From Saprospiraceae bacterium (GTDB lineage Bacteria > Bacteroidota > Bacteroidia > Chitinophagales > Saprospiraceae): a DNA stretch of 6,778 nt. Location: the NCBI GenBank assembly GCA_023299965.1, contig JALZVN010000101.1:1-6778 (forward strand), read 5' to 3'. Below the pieces are notes generated by a model. That model made no database searches and was not told where the DNA came from. It was given only the letters and a program-made list of their open reading frames with translations. The position numbers and the translations under genes are program-made. Each line of letters starts with the position of its first letter. Position 1 is the stretch's first letter. Of the stretch, positions 1 through 6,398 are shown in pieces.

Positions 1-100
1 TGTTTTTGCTGATTCTTATAGACAGAACAGGATATCAGGGTCCCTAATATTGGTTGATGAAGGTACCAACAATACGGTAGGTGCTGGAATGGTGATATAG
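1..100 (+). CDS. cysN: Sulfate adenylyltransferase subunit 1 (CysN), C-terminal end, 5' partial
   Basis: Reading from base 2 gives 32 residues before a TAG at 98-100. They include SYRQNRISGSLILVDEGTNN and end TVGAGMVI. This matches the last beta-barrel domain of CysN, whose family ends in a pattern like Y..NR.TG.FI.ID..TN.TV.AGM. CysN is the GTPase subunit that works with CysD to make adenosine 5'-phosphosulfate from ATP and sulfate in the cytoplasm. The stop directly after the AGM motif indicates a stand-alone CysN rather than a CysN-CysC fusion, since a fused APS kinase domain would continue past this point. Most of the gene lies left of the window, so the GTPase motifs cannot be checked. 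Its position just ahead of polysaccharide genes fits a role in supplying activated sulfate for glycan sulfation as well as, or instead of, cysteine synthesis; that role is inference. Confidence 0.85.
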   Translation, partial: VFADSYRQNRISGSLILVDEGTNNTVGAGMVI

Positions 101-125
101 GTATTTGGAGTAACCAAGTAGCAAG

Positions 126-151
126 AGGTTTCGTAAAATCATGTGAAACCT
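126..151. repeat. Short inverted repeat in the cysN-tviB gap
   Basis: AGGTTTC at 126-132 is the exact reverse complement of GAAACCT at 145-151. Two G-U wobble pairs could extend the stem inward, leaving a loop of about 8 bases (AAAATCAT). It sits 10 bases before the ATG of the dehydrogenase gene. It is not followed by a T-run, so it does not look like an intrinsic terminator, and I see no Bacteroidota-type TANNTTTG -7 element in 101-161. It could be an operator, an mRNA hairpin affecting the downstream start, or chance. Confidence 0.4.
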
Positions 152-161
152 ATAAGATATA

Positions 162-1502
162 ATGTACCAAGATTTACTTAATAAGGATAAAAAGATTTCC
201 GTAATCGGCTTAGGTTACGTGGGGTTACCGATAGCGTTGGAATTTGCTAAACACTTTTCAGTCATTGGTTTTGATATCAATGATGCACGAGTCCAAATGA
301 TGAAGGAAGGGGTAGACCCTTCTAAAGAATTGGATTCTACGGCATTTGAAAATGTAGATATTTCCTTCACTTCGAATTCTGAAGATTTAGCAGATGCTCA
401 TTTTCATATTATTGCTGTCCCTACGGACATAAATGAGCATAAGGTTCCGAACCTGAGCCCGCTATTAAGCGCTTCTAAAACCCTCGGGAAATATATCAAA
501 GAAGGGGATTATGTGGTCTATGAGAGCACTGTCTACCCAGGATGCACCAGTGAAGATTGTGTACCTACACTAGTAGGAGCAACACAAGATAGAAGACTAA
601 GTGTAACAACTAATGGGGATATCCAAAAGCAATTGCTTAATCCAGGCATAGACTTTAAGTACGGATATTCGCCTGAAAGAATAAATCCAGGTGACAAAGA
701 ACATACGCTTACCAAAATTCTTAAAATCGTTTCTGGAAATGATCAGGAGGCTGTCGATGAAATCTCCAAAGTCTATGGACATATCATTACAGCAGGTATT
801 TATAAAGCGCCAAGTATAGAAGTGGCAGAAGCTGCTAAGGTTATTGAAAATACTCAACGTGATATTAACATCGCACTAATGAATGAATTGGCGATGATCT
901 TTGACAAAATGAACATTGATACGAGTGAAGTTCTCAAGGCCGCTGGTACTAAATGGAATTTTTTGAAATTTTATCCTGGCTTAGTAGGAGGGCACTGCAT
1001 AGGCATTGATCCTTACTATTTGACACATAAAGCACAAAAAATGGGCTATAGCCCTCAAATAATTTTGAGTGGTAGACGAATTAATGATGGCATGTCAGCC
1101 TTTGTAGCCAAAAAAATGGTGCAAAAGCTCATCCAAAAAGGTAAAAACCCGCAAGATTGCAAAGTGCTCATTATGGGTATGACCTTCAAAGAAAATGTAT
1201 CAGATATAAGAAATTCTAAAGTAGCAGATGTCGTTCGAGAATTGAAAGATTATTCCATAAACGTTCACATTACTGATCCTAGAGCATCAGCTACTGAAGT
1301 AGAACATGAGTACAACTTGTCCATGATAGAAGAAGTATCAGACTCGTATGATGCAGTGATAGTGGCTGTTGCGCATGAGGAATATAAAAATTTAGATAGT
1401 TCATACTATACAAAATTGATGAATGAAGATGCCATATTGTTTGACTTAAAAGGCATGTATCCAAAAGAATTATTTGACAACTTAGATTACTGGAGACTTT
1501 AA
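162..1502 (+). CDS. tviB: UDP-N-acetylhexosamine C6-dehydrogenase, TviB/WbpO type
   Basis: This cytoplasmic NAD-dependent enzyme oxidises C6 of a UDP-HexNAc in two steps to the uronic acid. The N-terminal Rossmann domain shows GLGYVGLP at residues 16-23 and STVYPG at 122-127. SPERINPGDKEH at 170-181 is the form seen in TviB/WbpO enzymes rather than the SPEREDPG form of WbpA. K226 and N230 lie in the central helix (EAAKVIENTQRD), and the catalytic cysteine is C279 in GGHCIGIDPYYL. The C-terminal nucleotide-binding domain has GMTFKENVSDIRNSK near 340-354. At 446 residues it is longer than the roughly 425 usual for the family. The excess lies between CVP (133-135) and GYSPE (168-172), where about 16 extra residues appear. 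The ATG at 162 gives a family-like N-terminus. Substrate (UDP-GlcNAc as for TviB, or UDP-GalNAc as for WbpO) cannot be settled from sequence. It leads a tightly packed operon. Confidence 0.9.
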   Translation: MYQDLLNKDKKISVIGLGYVGLPIALEFAKHFSVIGFDINDARVQMMKEGVDPSKELDSTAFENVDISFTSNSEDLADAHFHIIAVPTDINEHKVPNLSPLLSASKTLGKYIKEGDYVVYESTVYPGCTSEDCVPTLVGATQDRRLSVTTNGDIQKQLLNPGIDFKYGYSPERINPGDKEHTLTKILKIVSGNDQEAVDEISKVYGHIITAGIYKAPSIEVAEAAKVIENTQRDINIALMNELAMIFDKMNIDTSEVLKAAGTKWNFLKFYPGLVGGHCIGIDPYYLTHKAQKMGYSPQIILSGRRINDGMSAFVAKKMVQKLIQKGKNPQDCKVLIMGMTFKENVSDIRNSKVADVVRELKDYSINVHITDPRASATEVEHEYNLSMIEEVSDSYDAVIVAVAHEEYKNLDSSYYTKLMNEDAILFDLKGMYPKELFDNLDYWRL

Positions 1503-1505
1503 AAA

Positions 1506-2474
1506 ATGAAAGTATTAATAACAGGTGGTGCAGGATTTATTGGTTCTAACTTGGTGAAATCATTTTTAGAGGATCCTCAATTTAGATTAATAAGAGTTTT
1601 GGATAATTTATCAACCGGTGATTTAAAAAACTTAGCTCCCTTTACAGATAACCCGAAATTTGAGTTCCTTAAAGGTGACATACGCGATTATGACACATGC
1701 ATGAAAGCATGTCAAGGCATAGATAGAATCACGCATCAAGCGGCTTTAGGATCAGTTCCTCGGTCTATCAAAGATCCTATCACAAGTAATGCTGTGAACA
1801 TAGATGGAACCCTAAATATTTTTACTGCTGCCAAAGAAGTTGGAATTGACAGAGTTGTTTATGCGGCTTCTTCTTCAACCTACGGTGACAGCGAAAATTT
1901 ACCCAAAGTGGAGCATATCATAGGTAAGCCACTTTCTCCATACGCCATTACCAAATACGTGATGGAACTTTATGCAGATACTTTTCATGCACTATATGGT
2001 ACCGACTTTGTAGGAATGCGATACTTCAATGTGTTTGGTTATAATCAAAGCCCCAAAGGTGCCTATGCTGCTGTAATTCCATTATTTTTTAAAGCAGCTA
2101 TGAACAATCAAAGTCCTACAATCAATGGTGACGGCACCAACAGTAGAGATTTTACATTTATCGATAACGTAGTTAATGCCAATAGACTGGCTCTAACTTC
2201 TAGTAGCAAAGAAGCGATGAACCAAGTGTATAATGTAGCTTGTGGTCACAGAACAAATTTGAATGAACTTTGGGAAATGATACAGAATGTTTCGGATACT
2301 AATGCTGAAGCAAAACATGGCCCTAATAGAGTAGGAGATATTCCACATAGTTTGGCAAGTATAAGCAAGATTCAAAAAGCACTAGGCTATTCTGTACTTG
2401 TAGATGTCAAAAGTGGATTGGAGCTTGCCTATAGAGATTTTATATCTAAACATAAAGCCAATCAAACGTCCTAA
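1506..2474 (+). CDS. tviC: UDP-N-acetylhexosamine(uronate) C4-epimerase, TviC/WbpP type
   Basis: This is an extended short-chain dehydrogenase/reductase that interconverts gluco and galacto forms of a UDP-HexNAc or its uronate, using tightly bound NAD. Visible motifs are GGAGFIG at residues 7-13 (dinucleotide binding), GDIRD at 57-61, the catalytic SSS at 122-124 with Y146 and K150 (YAITK), RYFNVFG at 172-178 and RDFTFIDNVV at 214-223. GSVPRSIKDP at 82-91 is characteristic of the TviC/WbpP group, which prefers N-acetylated substrates, rather than of plain UDP-glucose 4-epimerase GalE. At 322 residues it lacks the short N-terminal extension of TviC and WbpP (about 340-350). It begins 3 bases after the dehydrogenase stop, so the pair resembles tviB-tviC of the Vi antigen and wbpO-wbpP of P. 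aeruginosa O6. The likely joint product is UDP-GalNAcA. Which of the two enzymes acts first is not visible. Confidence 0.88.
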   Translation: MKVLITGGAGFIGSNLVKSFLEDPQFRLIRVLDNLSTGDLKNLAPFTDNPKFEFLKGDIRDYDTCMKACQGIDRITHQAALGSVPRSIKDPITSNAVNIDGTLNIFTAAKEVGIDRVVYAASSSTYGDSENLPKVEHIIGKPLSPYAITKYVMELYADTFHALYGTDFVGMRYFNVFGYNQSPKGAYAAVIPLFFKAAMNNQSPTINGDGTNSRDFTFIDNVVNANRLALTSSSKEAMNQVYNVACGHRTNLNELWEMIQNVSDTNAEAKHGPNRVGDIPHSLASISKIQKALGYSVLVDVKSGLELAYRDFISKHKANQTS

Positions 2475-2481
2475 GATACAA

Positions 2482-3597
2482 ATGGTTGATTTGGTAGGGC
2501 AATACCAAAAAATCAAAAAAGAAGTTGATCAATCCATGCAATCTGTAATTGATTCTGCTAGGTTTATTAATGGTCCGATTGTAAAAGAATTCGAAAACAA
2601 CTTAGCTCAATATTTAAATGTAAACCATGTCATAAGCTGTGCTAATGGTACAGATGCGCTACAGATAGCATTGATGGCTTTAGATTTAAAAGAAGGATCC
2701 GAGGTAATAGTACCTGCCTTCACCTACGCAGCTACAGCAGAAGTGATTGCTTTGCTAAAACTAAAACCTGTAATGGTTGACGTTGATCTGAAATCATTTA
2801 ATACTACTTTATCTTTAATTGAAAAAGCCGTTACTCCAAAAACTAAAGTAATTTTACCTGTCCACTTGTTTGGACAATGTAGTGACATGGAAGAGATAGT
2901 TGAATTTGCCAAGCAAAAAGATATTTTCATACTCGAAGATAATGCTCAATCTATAGGCGCTATGTATCATTTTAAAAACGGATCTCAAAAAAAAGCAGGG
3001 ACTATTGGAGATATAGGTACTACTTCATTTTTTCCCTCTAAAAATTTAGGATGTTTTGGGGACGGTGGAGCCATCTTTACAAACAATTCTGAACTTGCTT
3101 CTAAGATTAGAATGATTTGTAATCATGGTCAAGAAAAAAAATATTACCATTCTATAGTTGGAGTAAACTCTAGATTAGATAGTTTACAGGCTGCAGTTTT
3201 AAATGTAAAATTAAATCACCTGGACTCTTATATTGAAAAAAGGCAACGAGTTGCAGCTATATATGATGATTCATTTAGCCAGATTGAAGGAGTAGAAATA
3301 CCATATCGTCAACCCAATTCATCACATTCCTTCCATCAATATACCTTAAAAATCAAAGGAGGACTAAGAAATGACTTGAAATCCATTTTAATGGATCAAC
3401 AAATTCCTTCAATGATTTATTATCCATTACCGTTGTACAAACAAGAAGCTTACTCTAGTACCGTTAACAGTAATCTTTCTTTAGAAAATTCAGAGCAACT
3501 TTGTTTAGAAGTAATCTCACTCCCTATCCATACTGAAATGAATGCTATGGATAGCAATTATGTAGCTCAAGCGGTGGAATACTTTTTTAATTCATGA
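2482..3597 (+). CDS. wbpE: PLP-dependent sugar C3-aminotransferase, WbpE/WlbC type (DegT/DnrJ/EryC1/StrS family)
   Basis: This fold-type I aminotransferase is expected to use glutamate to aminate the 3-keto group of a UDP-2-acetamido-hexuronic acid. Numbered from M1 at 2482 (371 residues) it shows SCANGTDALQ at 52-61 (phosphate loop), EDNAQSIGA at 152-160, FFPSKNLGCFGDGGA at 183-197 with K187 as the Schiff-base lysine, and GVNSRLDSLQAAVL at 227-240. The phrases FPSK.LGC.GDGGAIFTN, NHGQ and VGVNSRLD.LQAA closely follow WbpE. The reading frame is open further upstream to an ATG at 2404, but that start would overlap the epimerase by 71 bases and add 26 residues not typical of the family, so I chose 2482. 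The residues just before it (PKIQ) do resemble the usual N-terminus, which leaves the exact start uncertain. The gap from the epimerase stop is 7 bases, and the 3' end overlaps the next gene as ATGA. Confidence 0.9.
   Translation: MVDLVGQYQKIKKEVDQSMQSVIDSARFINGPIVKEFENNLAQYLNVNHVISCANGTDALQIALMALDLKEGSEVIVPAFTYAATAEVIALLKLKPVMVDVDLKSFNTTLSLIEKAVTPKTKVILPVHLFGQCSDMEEIVEFAKQKDIFILEDNAQSIGAMYHFKNGSQKKAGTIGDIGTTSFFPSKNLGCFGDGGAIFTNNSELASKIRMICNHGQEKKYYHSIVGVNSRLDSLQAAVLNVKLNHLDSYIEKRQRVAAIYDDSFSQIEGVEIPYRQPNSSHSFHQYTLKIKGGLRNDLKSILMDQQIPSMIYYPLPLYKQEAYSSTVNSNLSLENSEQLCLEVISLPIHTEMNAMDSNYVAQAVEYFFNS
3594..3597 (+). other. ATGA stop-start overlap (wbpE/wbpD)
   Basis: The aminotransferase TGA (3595-3597) overlaps the acetyltransferase ATG (3594-3596). 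This arrangement usually means translational coupling by re-initiation and places both genes on one transcript. Confidence 0.85.
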
Positions 3598-4181
3598 CAA
3601 GTCCTATAAATTATTTTATACATTCCTCTTCCATCCTAGATGAGCATTGCAACATAGGGGCAGGTACTAAAATATGGCACTTCTGCCATATTATGTCCCA
3701 TTGTGAAATAGGTAAGAATTGTATTTTAGGTCAAAATGTAATGGTGGCCTCTAGCGTAAAACTAGGTTCAAATGTCAAAGTGCAAAATAATGTTTCCATC
3801 TATGAAGGAGTCATTTGTGAGGATGATGTATTCTTAGGACCTTCGATGGTATTCACGAATGTTATAAATCCTAGAAGCTTTGTCAATAGGAAAAACGAAT
3901 TTAAAAAGACAGTCGTTGGGAAAGGGTCTACAATAGGGGCGAATGCTACTATTATTTGTGGTAATAATATTGGGAAGTATGCCATGATAGGCGCTGGCTC
4001 GGTAGTTACTAAGAGTATCCCTAATTATGCTTTGGTTGTCGGAAATCCAGCTAAACAAATAGGTTGGGTGAGTGAATATGGAAATAGCCTAAGTTTTGAT
4101 AATCAAAACATTGCGTTCTGTCCTTACACTAAAGAAAAATATCAACTATTGAATAATCAAGTTAAAAAGATATCCGGTTGA
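3594..4181 (+). CDS. wbpD: UDP-2-acetamido-3-amino-hexuronate N-acetyltransferase, WbpD/WlbB type
   Basis: This is a left-handed parallel beta-helix (hexapeptide repeat) acyltransferase, expected to act as a trimer and to transfer acetyl from acetyl-CoA to the 3-amino group made by the preceding aminotransferase. Imperfect [LIV]G...I/V hexapeptides run from about residue 13 to 140 (for example IGAGTKIW, IGKNCILG, LGSNVKVQNN, IGANATII, IGKYAMIGAG). IWHFCHI at 27-33, QNNVSIYEGV at 64-73, GPSMVFTNVINPRS at 82-95 and LVVGNPAKQIGWVSEYG at 147-163 are family signatures. The loop at 86-105 (FTNV.NPRS...RK.E) is typical of WbpD/WlbB. The 195-residue length is normal. The ATG overlaps the upstream TGA as ATGA and the TGA overlaps the next TTG, so translation is probably coupled on both sides. 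Acetyl as the acyl group is inferred from the family. Confidence 0.9.
   Translation: MTSPINYFIHSSSILDEHCNIGAGTKIWHFCHIMSHCEIGKNCILGQNVMVASSVKLGSNVKVQNNVSIYEGVICEDDVFLGPSMVFTNVINPRSFVNRKNEFKKTVVGKGSTIGANATIICGNNIGKYAMIGAGSVVTKSIPNYALVVGNPAKQIGWVSEYGNSLSFDNQNIAFCPYTKEKYQLLNNQVKKISG
4178..4181 (+). other. TTGA stop-start overlap deciding a TTG start (wbpD/wbpB)
   Basis: TTG at 4178-4180 overlaps the acetyltransferase TGA at 4179-4181. The encoded MKNF..IGAAGY begins at the same residue as WbpB, and the next in-frame Met is residue 18, inside the cofactor-binding fold. TTG is therefore the likely start. Confidence 0.85.
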
Positions 4182-5071
4182 AAAATTTTCTTCTCATTGG
4201 CGCTGCAGGTTATGTTGCACCTAGACACATGAAGGCTATCAAAGAGACAGGCAATAATTTATTGGCTGCTCTAGACCCTAATGATTCGGTAGGTATTCTA
4301 GATTCTTATTTTCCAGATGCTGACTTTTTCACAGAGTTTGAACGATTTGATCGTCATGTTGAAAAGCTAAGAAGGAGCGGAGTTAAGATTGATTATGTAA
4401 GCATATGTTCACCAAATTATCTCCATGACGCACACATCAGATTTGCCCTAAGAATAGGGGCGAATGCCATTTGTGAAAAACCTATGGTATTGAATCCATG
4501 GAATGTTGACGCCCTTGCAGAAATAGAAAAAGAGTATCCAGGTAAGATTTATAATATTCTTCAACTTAGATTACACCCCAGTGTGATTGCATTAAAGGAC
4601 AAAATTCAGAATGGTCCAGTCGATAAGGTTTATGATATAGATTTGCAATACATTACCTCAAGAGGGAAGTGGTATCATATCAGCTGGAAGGGAGATGAGA
4701 GTAAGTCTGGAGGTATTGCTACGAATATTGGTATACACTTTTTTGATATGTTGCTTTGGATTTTTGGAGATGTTGTGAAGAGTGAAGTTGCCGAACATTC
4801 TAAAACTAAAGCTGTTGGGAAACTACAACTACAAAGAGCGAATGTAAATTGGATGTTGAGTGTGAAGAGTTCCGATCTGCCTACTGAGGTTTCGAGCCAA
4901 GGAATTAGAACATATCGGTCTTTAAAAATAGGAGAGGATGAGTTTGAATTTAGTGGGGGGTTTGAGGATTTGCATACTAGGAATTATGAGGAGATGATGA
5001 GTGGGGAAGGATTTGGTATTGAAGATGTGATGAAGAGTATTGATCTTGTAAGCAAGACCAGGATAAATTGA
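4178..5071 (+). CDS. wbpB: UDP-2-acetamido-hexuronate 3-dehydrogenase, WbpB/WlbA type (Gfo/Idh/MocA family)
   Basis: This oxidoreductase forms the 3-keto intermediate used by the aminotransferase. In characterised relatives the tightly bound NADH is re-oxidised with 2-oxoglutarate, which the transaminase regenerates from glutamate. The N-terminus MKNF.LIGAAGY.APRHM (residues 1-18) matches WbpB almost residue for residue and strongly supports the TTG start at 4178. DYVSICSPNYLH at 72-83 and CEKP at 99-102 carry K101, the family's conserved catalytic lysine. ITSRGKWY (159-166), SWKGD (169-173) and ATNIGIHFFDML (181-192) with H187 mark the WlbA subfamily. The C-terminal part keeps YRS.....EFEFS.GF.DLHT..YEE. 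At 297 residues it stops about 15-20 short of WbpB (about 316), lacking the C-terminal tail. The last 150 bases are strikingly G-rich and C-poor. It overlaps both neighbours by four bases. Confidence 0.92.
   Translation: MKNFLLIGAAGYVAPRHMKAIKETGNNLLAALDPNDSVGILDSYFPDADFFTEFERFDRHVEKLRRSGVKIDYVSICSPNYLHDAHIRFALRIGANAICEKPMVLNPWNVDALAEIEKEYPGKIYNILQLRLHPSVIALKDKIQNGPVDKVYDIDLQYITSRGKWYHISWKGDESKSGGIATNIGIHFFDMLLWIFGDVVKSEVAEHSKTKAVGKLQLQRANVNWMLSVKSSDLPTEVSSQGIRTYRSLKIGEDEFEFSGGFEDLHTRNYEEMMSGEGFGIEDVMKSIDLVSKTRIN
5068..5071 (+). other. TTGA stop-start overlap deciding a TTG start (wbpB/wzx)
   Basis: TTG at 5068-5070 overlaps the dehydrogenase TGA at 5069-5071. No in-frame ATG exists until residue 86 of the flippase. 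A second TTG at 5086 would shorten the protein by six residues and cannot be excluded. Confidence 0.7.
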
Positions 5072-6390
5072 GCTCGTTACAAAAATTGTCCAACATTAAG
5101 AAAGTCATTCCTGTAGACTTTCTTTCGATTATTAAAAAATCATCCATAGCGTTTTTCATCAAATGTAGTAATGCTGTAATCTCATTTGCATTTAATGTCA
5201 TTCTAGCTAGACTAATAGGTGCAGAAGGGGCGGGAGTATATTATGTAGCAATTTCAGTTTCAACAATTTCTGTTTTGTTTTGTAGTTTAGGCTTCAATAA
5301 CGTTTTACTTCGTTACGTTTCTATGTTTTCTGAGACAAAAGAATGGGGCAAAGTTAATGGTGTAATTAGAAAAACACTGATTATATCCTCTTCAATAGCT
5401 TTAATAATTAGTAGCCTTTTATTCCTAAATAGTAATTTTATATCCGAATTCTTTTTCTCTAAAAATGAGCTGTCAGAACCTATCAAACTAATGTCTTTAG
5501 CAATACTACCAATTACTATAATTTCATTGTCTCAAGATATTCTTAAAGGATTGGAAAAGTACAAAGAGGCTTTAATTGTTGGTGGTCTTTTAGTTCCTTT
5601 ATTAGGAATCCCCCTTTTATTTATTTTTGTTAATTTATATAACATTGAAGGCGCTATTATGGCTTTCGTGATAAGTAATATATTGAGCTTAATCACTGCT
5701 TATTATTTTATAAATAAGCATGTTCCAAATTTTACTTTAAGGAAAGGAAATTTTGATAATAAATTGATTTATGGAATGAGTATTCCACTATTTATAATGG
5801 CAATAACAAACTTTTTGATTGTAGGTGGTGATCTTTTTATTTTAGGTATTTGGGAAAATAATCATAACATTGGTTTATACGGAGCAGCGAAAAGATTATC
5901 TATTCTTGTTGGTTTCATATTAATAGCTGTAAATAGTATTATTACTCCAAAGATTGCAAAGTATTATGCACAGGGAGAAATGAAAGCATTAAAAAACATT
6001 GCTCAAAGGTCTACACTTTTGCTAATAGTTTTGGCACTGCCAATATTTCTATTCATACTTATTTTTCCTGGATTTGTAATGTCCATTCTAGGAGAAGAAT
6101 TTATAGATGGAAGTCTCATATTGATAATACTAGCTTTTGGTCAATATATCAATGTATCCACAGGATCAGTTGGATATCTATTAATTCTATCTGGACATGA
6201 AAAACTCATGAGAAATAATATTGTCTTTGTTTCAATTCTAGTTCTCGTTCTCTATATTTTATTAATCCCATCATTTGGAATATTGAGCGCAGCTATTATT
6301 TCCGCTTCTGGTTTAGTTTTACAAAATTTGATCGCTTTATTTTTAGTAAGACAAAAACTTGGATTTTGGGTTATACCAAGTATTAAATAA
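5068..6390 (+). CDS. wzx: Wzx-like polysaccharide flippase (MOP superfamily membrane protein)
   Basis: This is a polytopic inner-membrane protein of 440 residues, expected to flip an undecaprenyl-diphosphate-linked repeat unit to the outer face. Hydrophobic segments are visible at about 26-47, 56-78, 104-121, 142-157, 168-190, 194-214, 238-261, 277-294, 316-341, 349-372, 384-402 and 405-427, about twelve, which is normal for Wzx. The opening ILARLIGAEGAGVYYVAISV (residues 45-64), with a charged residue after the first helix, and the LYGAAKRLSILVGF stretch at 270-283 are typical of the family. The first in-frame Met is at residue 86, well inside the protein, so an alternative start is needed. 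The TTG at 5068, overlapping the preceding TGA, gives a sensible amphipathic N-terminus. The gene is visibly more AT-rich than its upstream neighbours. Substrate cannot be read from sequence. A PST-type exporter is the alternative, but no tyrosine-kinase partner is seen in the window. Confidence 0.88.
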   Translation: MSSLQKLSNIKKVIPVDFLSIIKKSSIAFFIKCSNAVISFAFNVILARLIGAEGAGVYYVAISVSTISVLFCSLGFNNVLLRYVSMFSETKEWGKVNGVIRKTLIISSSIALIISSLLFLNSNFISEFFFSKNELSEPIKLMSLAILPITIISLSQDILKGLEKYKEALIVGGLLVPLLGIPLLFIFVNLYNIEGAIMAFVISNILSLITAYYFINKHVPNFTLRKGNFDNKLIYGMSIPLFIMAITNFLIVGGDLFILGIWENNHNIGLYGAAKRLSILVGFILIAVNSIITPKIAKYYAQGEMKALKNIAQRSTLLLIVLALPIFLFILIFPGFVMSILGEEFIDGSLILIILAFGQYINVSTGSVGYLLILSGHEKLMRNNIVFVSILVLVLYILLIPSFGILSAAIISASGLVLQNLIALFLVRQKLGFWVIPSIK

Positions 6391-6398
6391 AAAATATT

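Noticed and set aside
152..164. TATAAGATATAATG resembling a -10 box
   Set aside because: It runs into the start codon of the dehydrogenase, so a transcript from it would begin inside the gene. It is not a Bacteroidota-type -7 element, and AT-rich DNA yields such matches by chance.
533..857. Two overlapping minus-strand frames of 60 and 86 codons inside the dehydrogenase gene
   Set aside because: They lie fully antisense to a strongly conserved coding region, show no recognisable domain, and have no start context or intergenic space of their own.
2193..2930. Minus-strand frames at 2193-2375 and 2724-2930
   Set aside because: They lie opposite well-supported epimerase and aminotransferase segments, have odd composition and contain no motif.
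3800..4058. Minus-strand frames of 61 and 74 codons opposite the acetyltransferase
   Set aside because: They are antisense shadows of the hexapeptide-repeat coding region, and neither resembles a protein family.
4921..5040. Possible G-quadruplex in the G-rich end of wbpB
   Set aside because: Only two runs of three or more G (near 4955-4960 and 5003-5006) are present, which is not enough for a standard four-tract quadruplex.
4977..5201. Minus-strand 74-codon frame across the wbpB/wzx junction
   Set aside because: It overlaps two conserved genes. Its Ser/His-rich end is simply the complement of the G-rich stretch.
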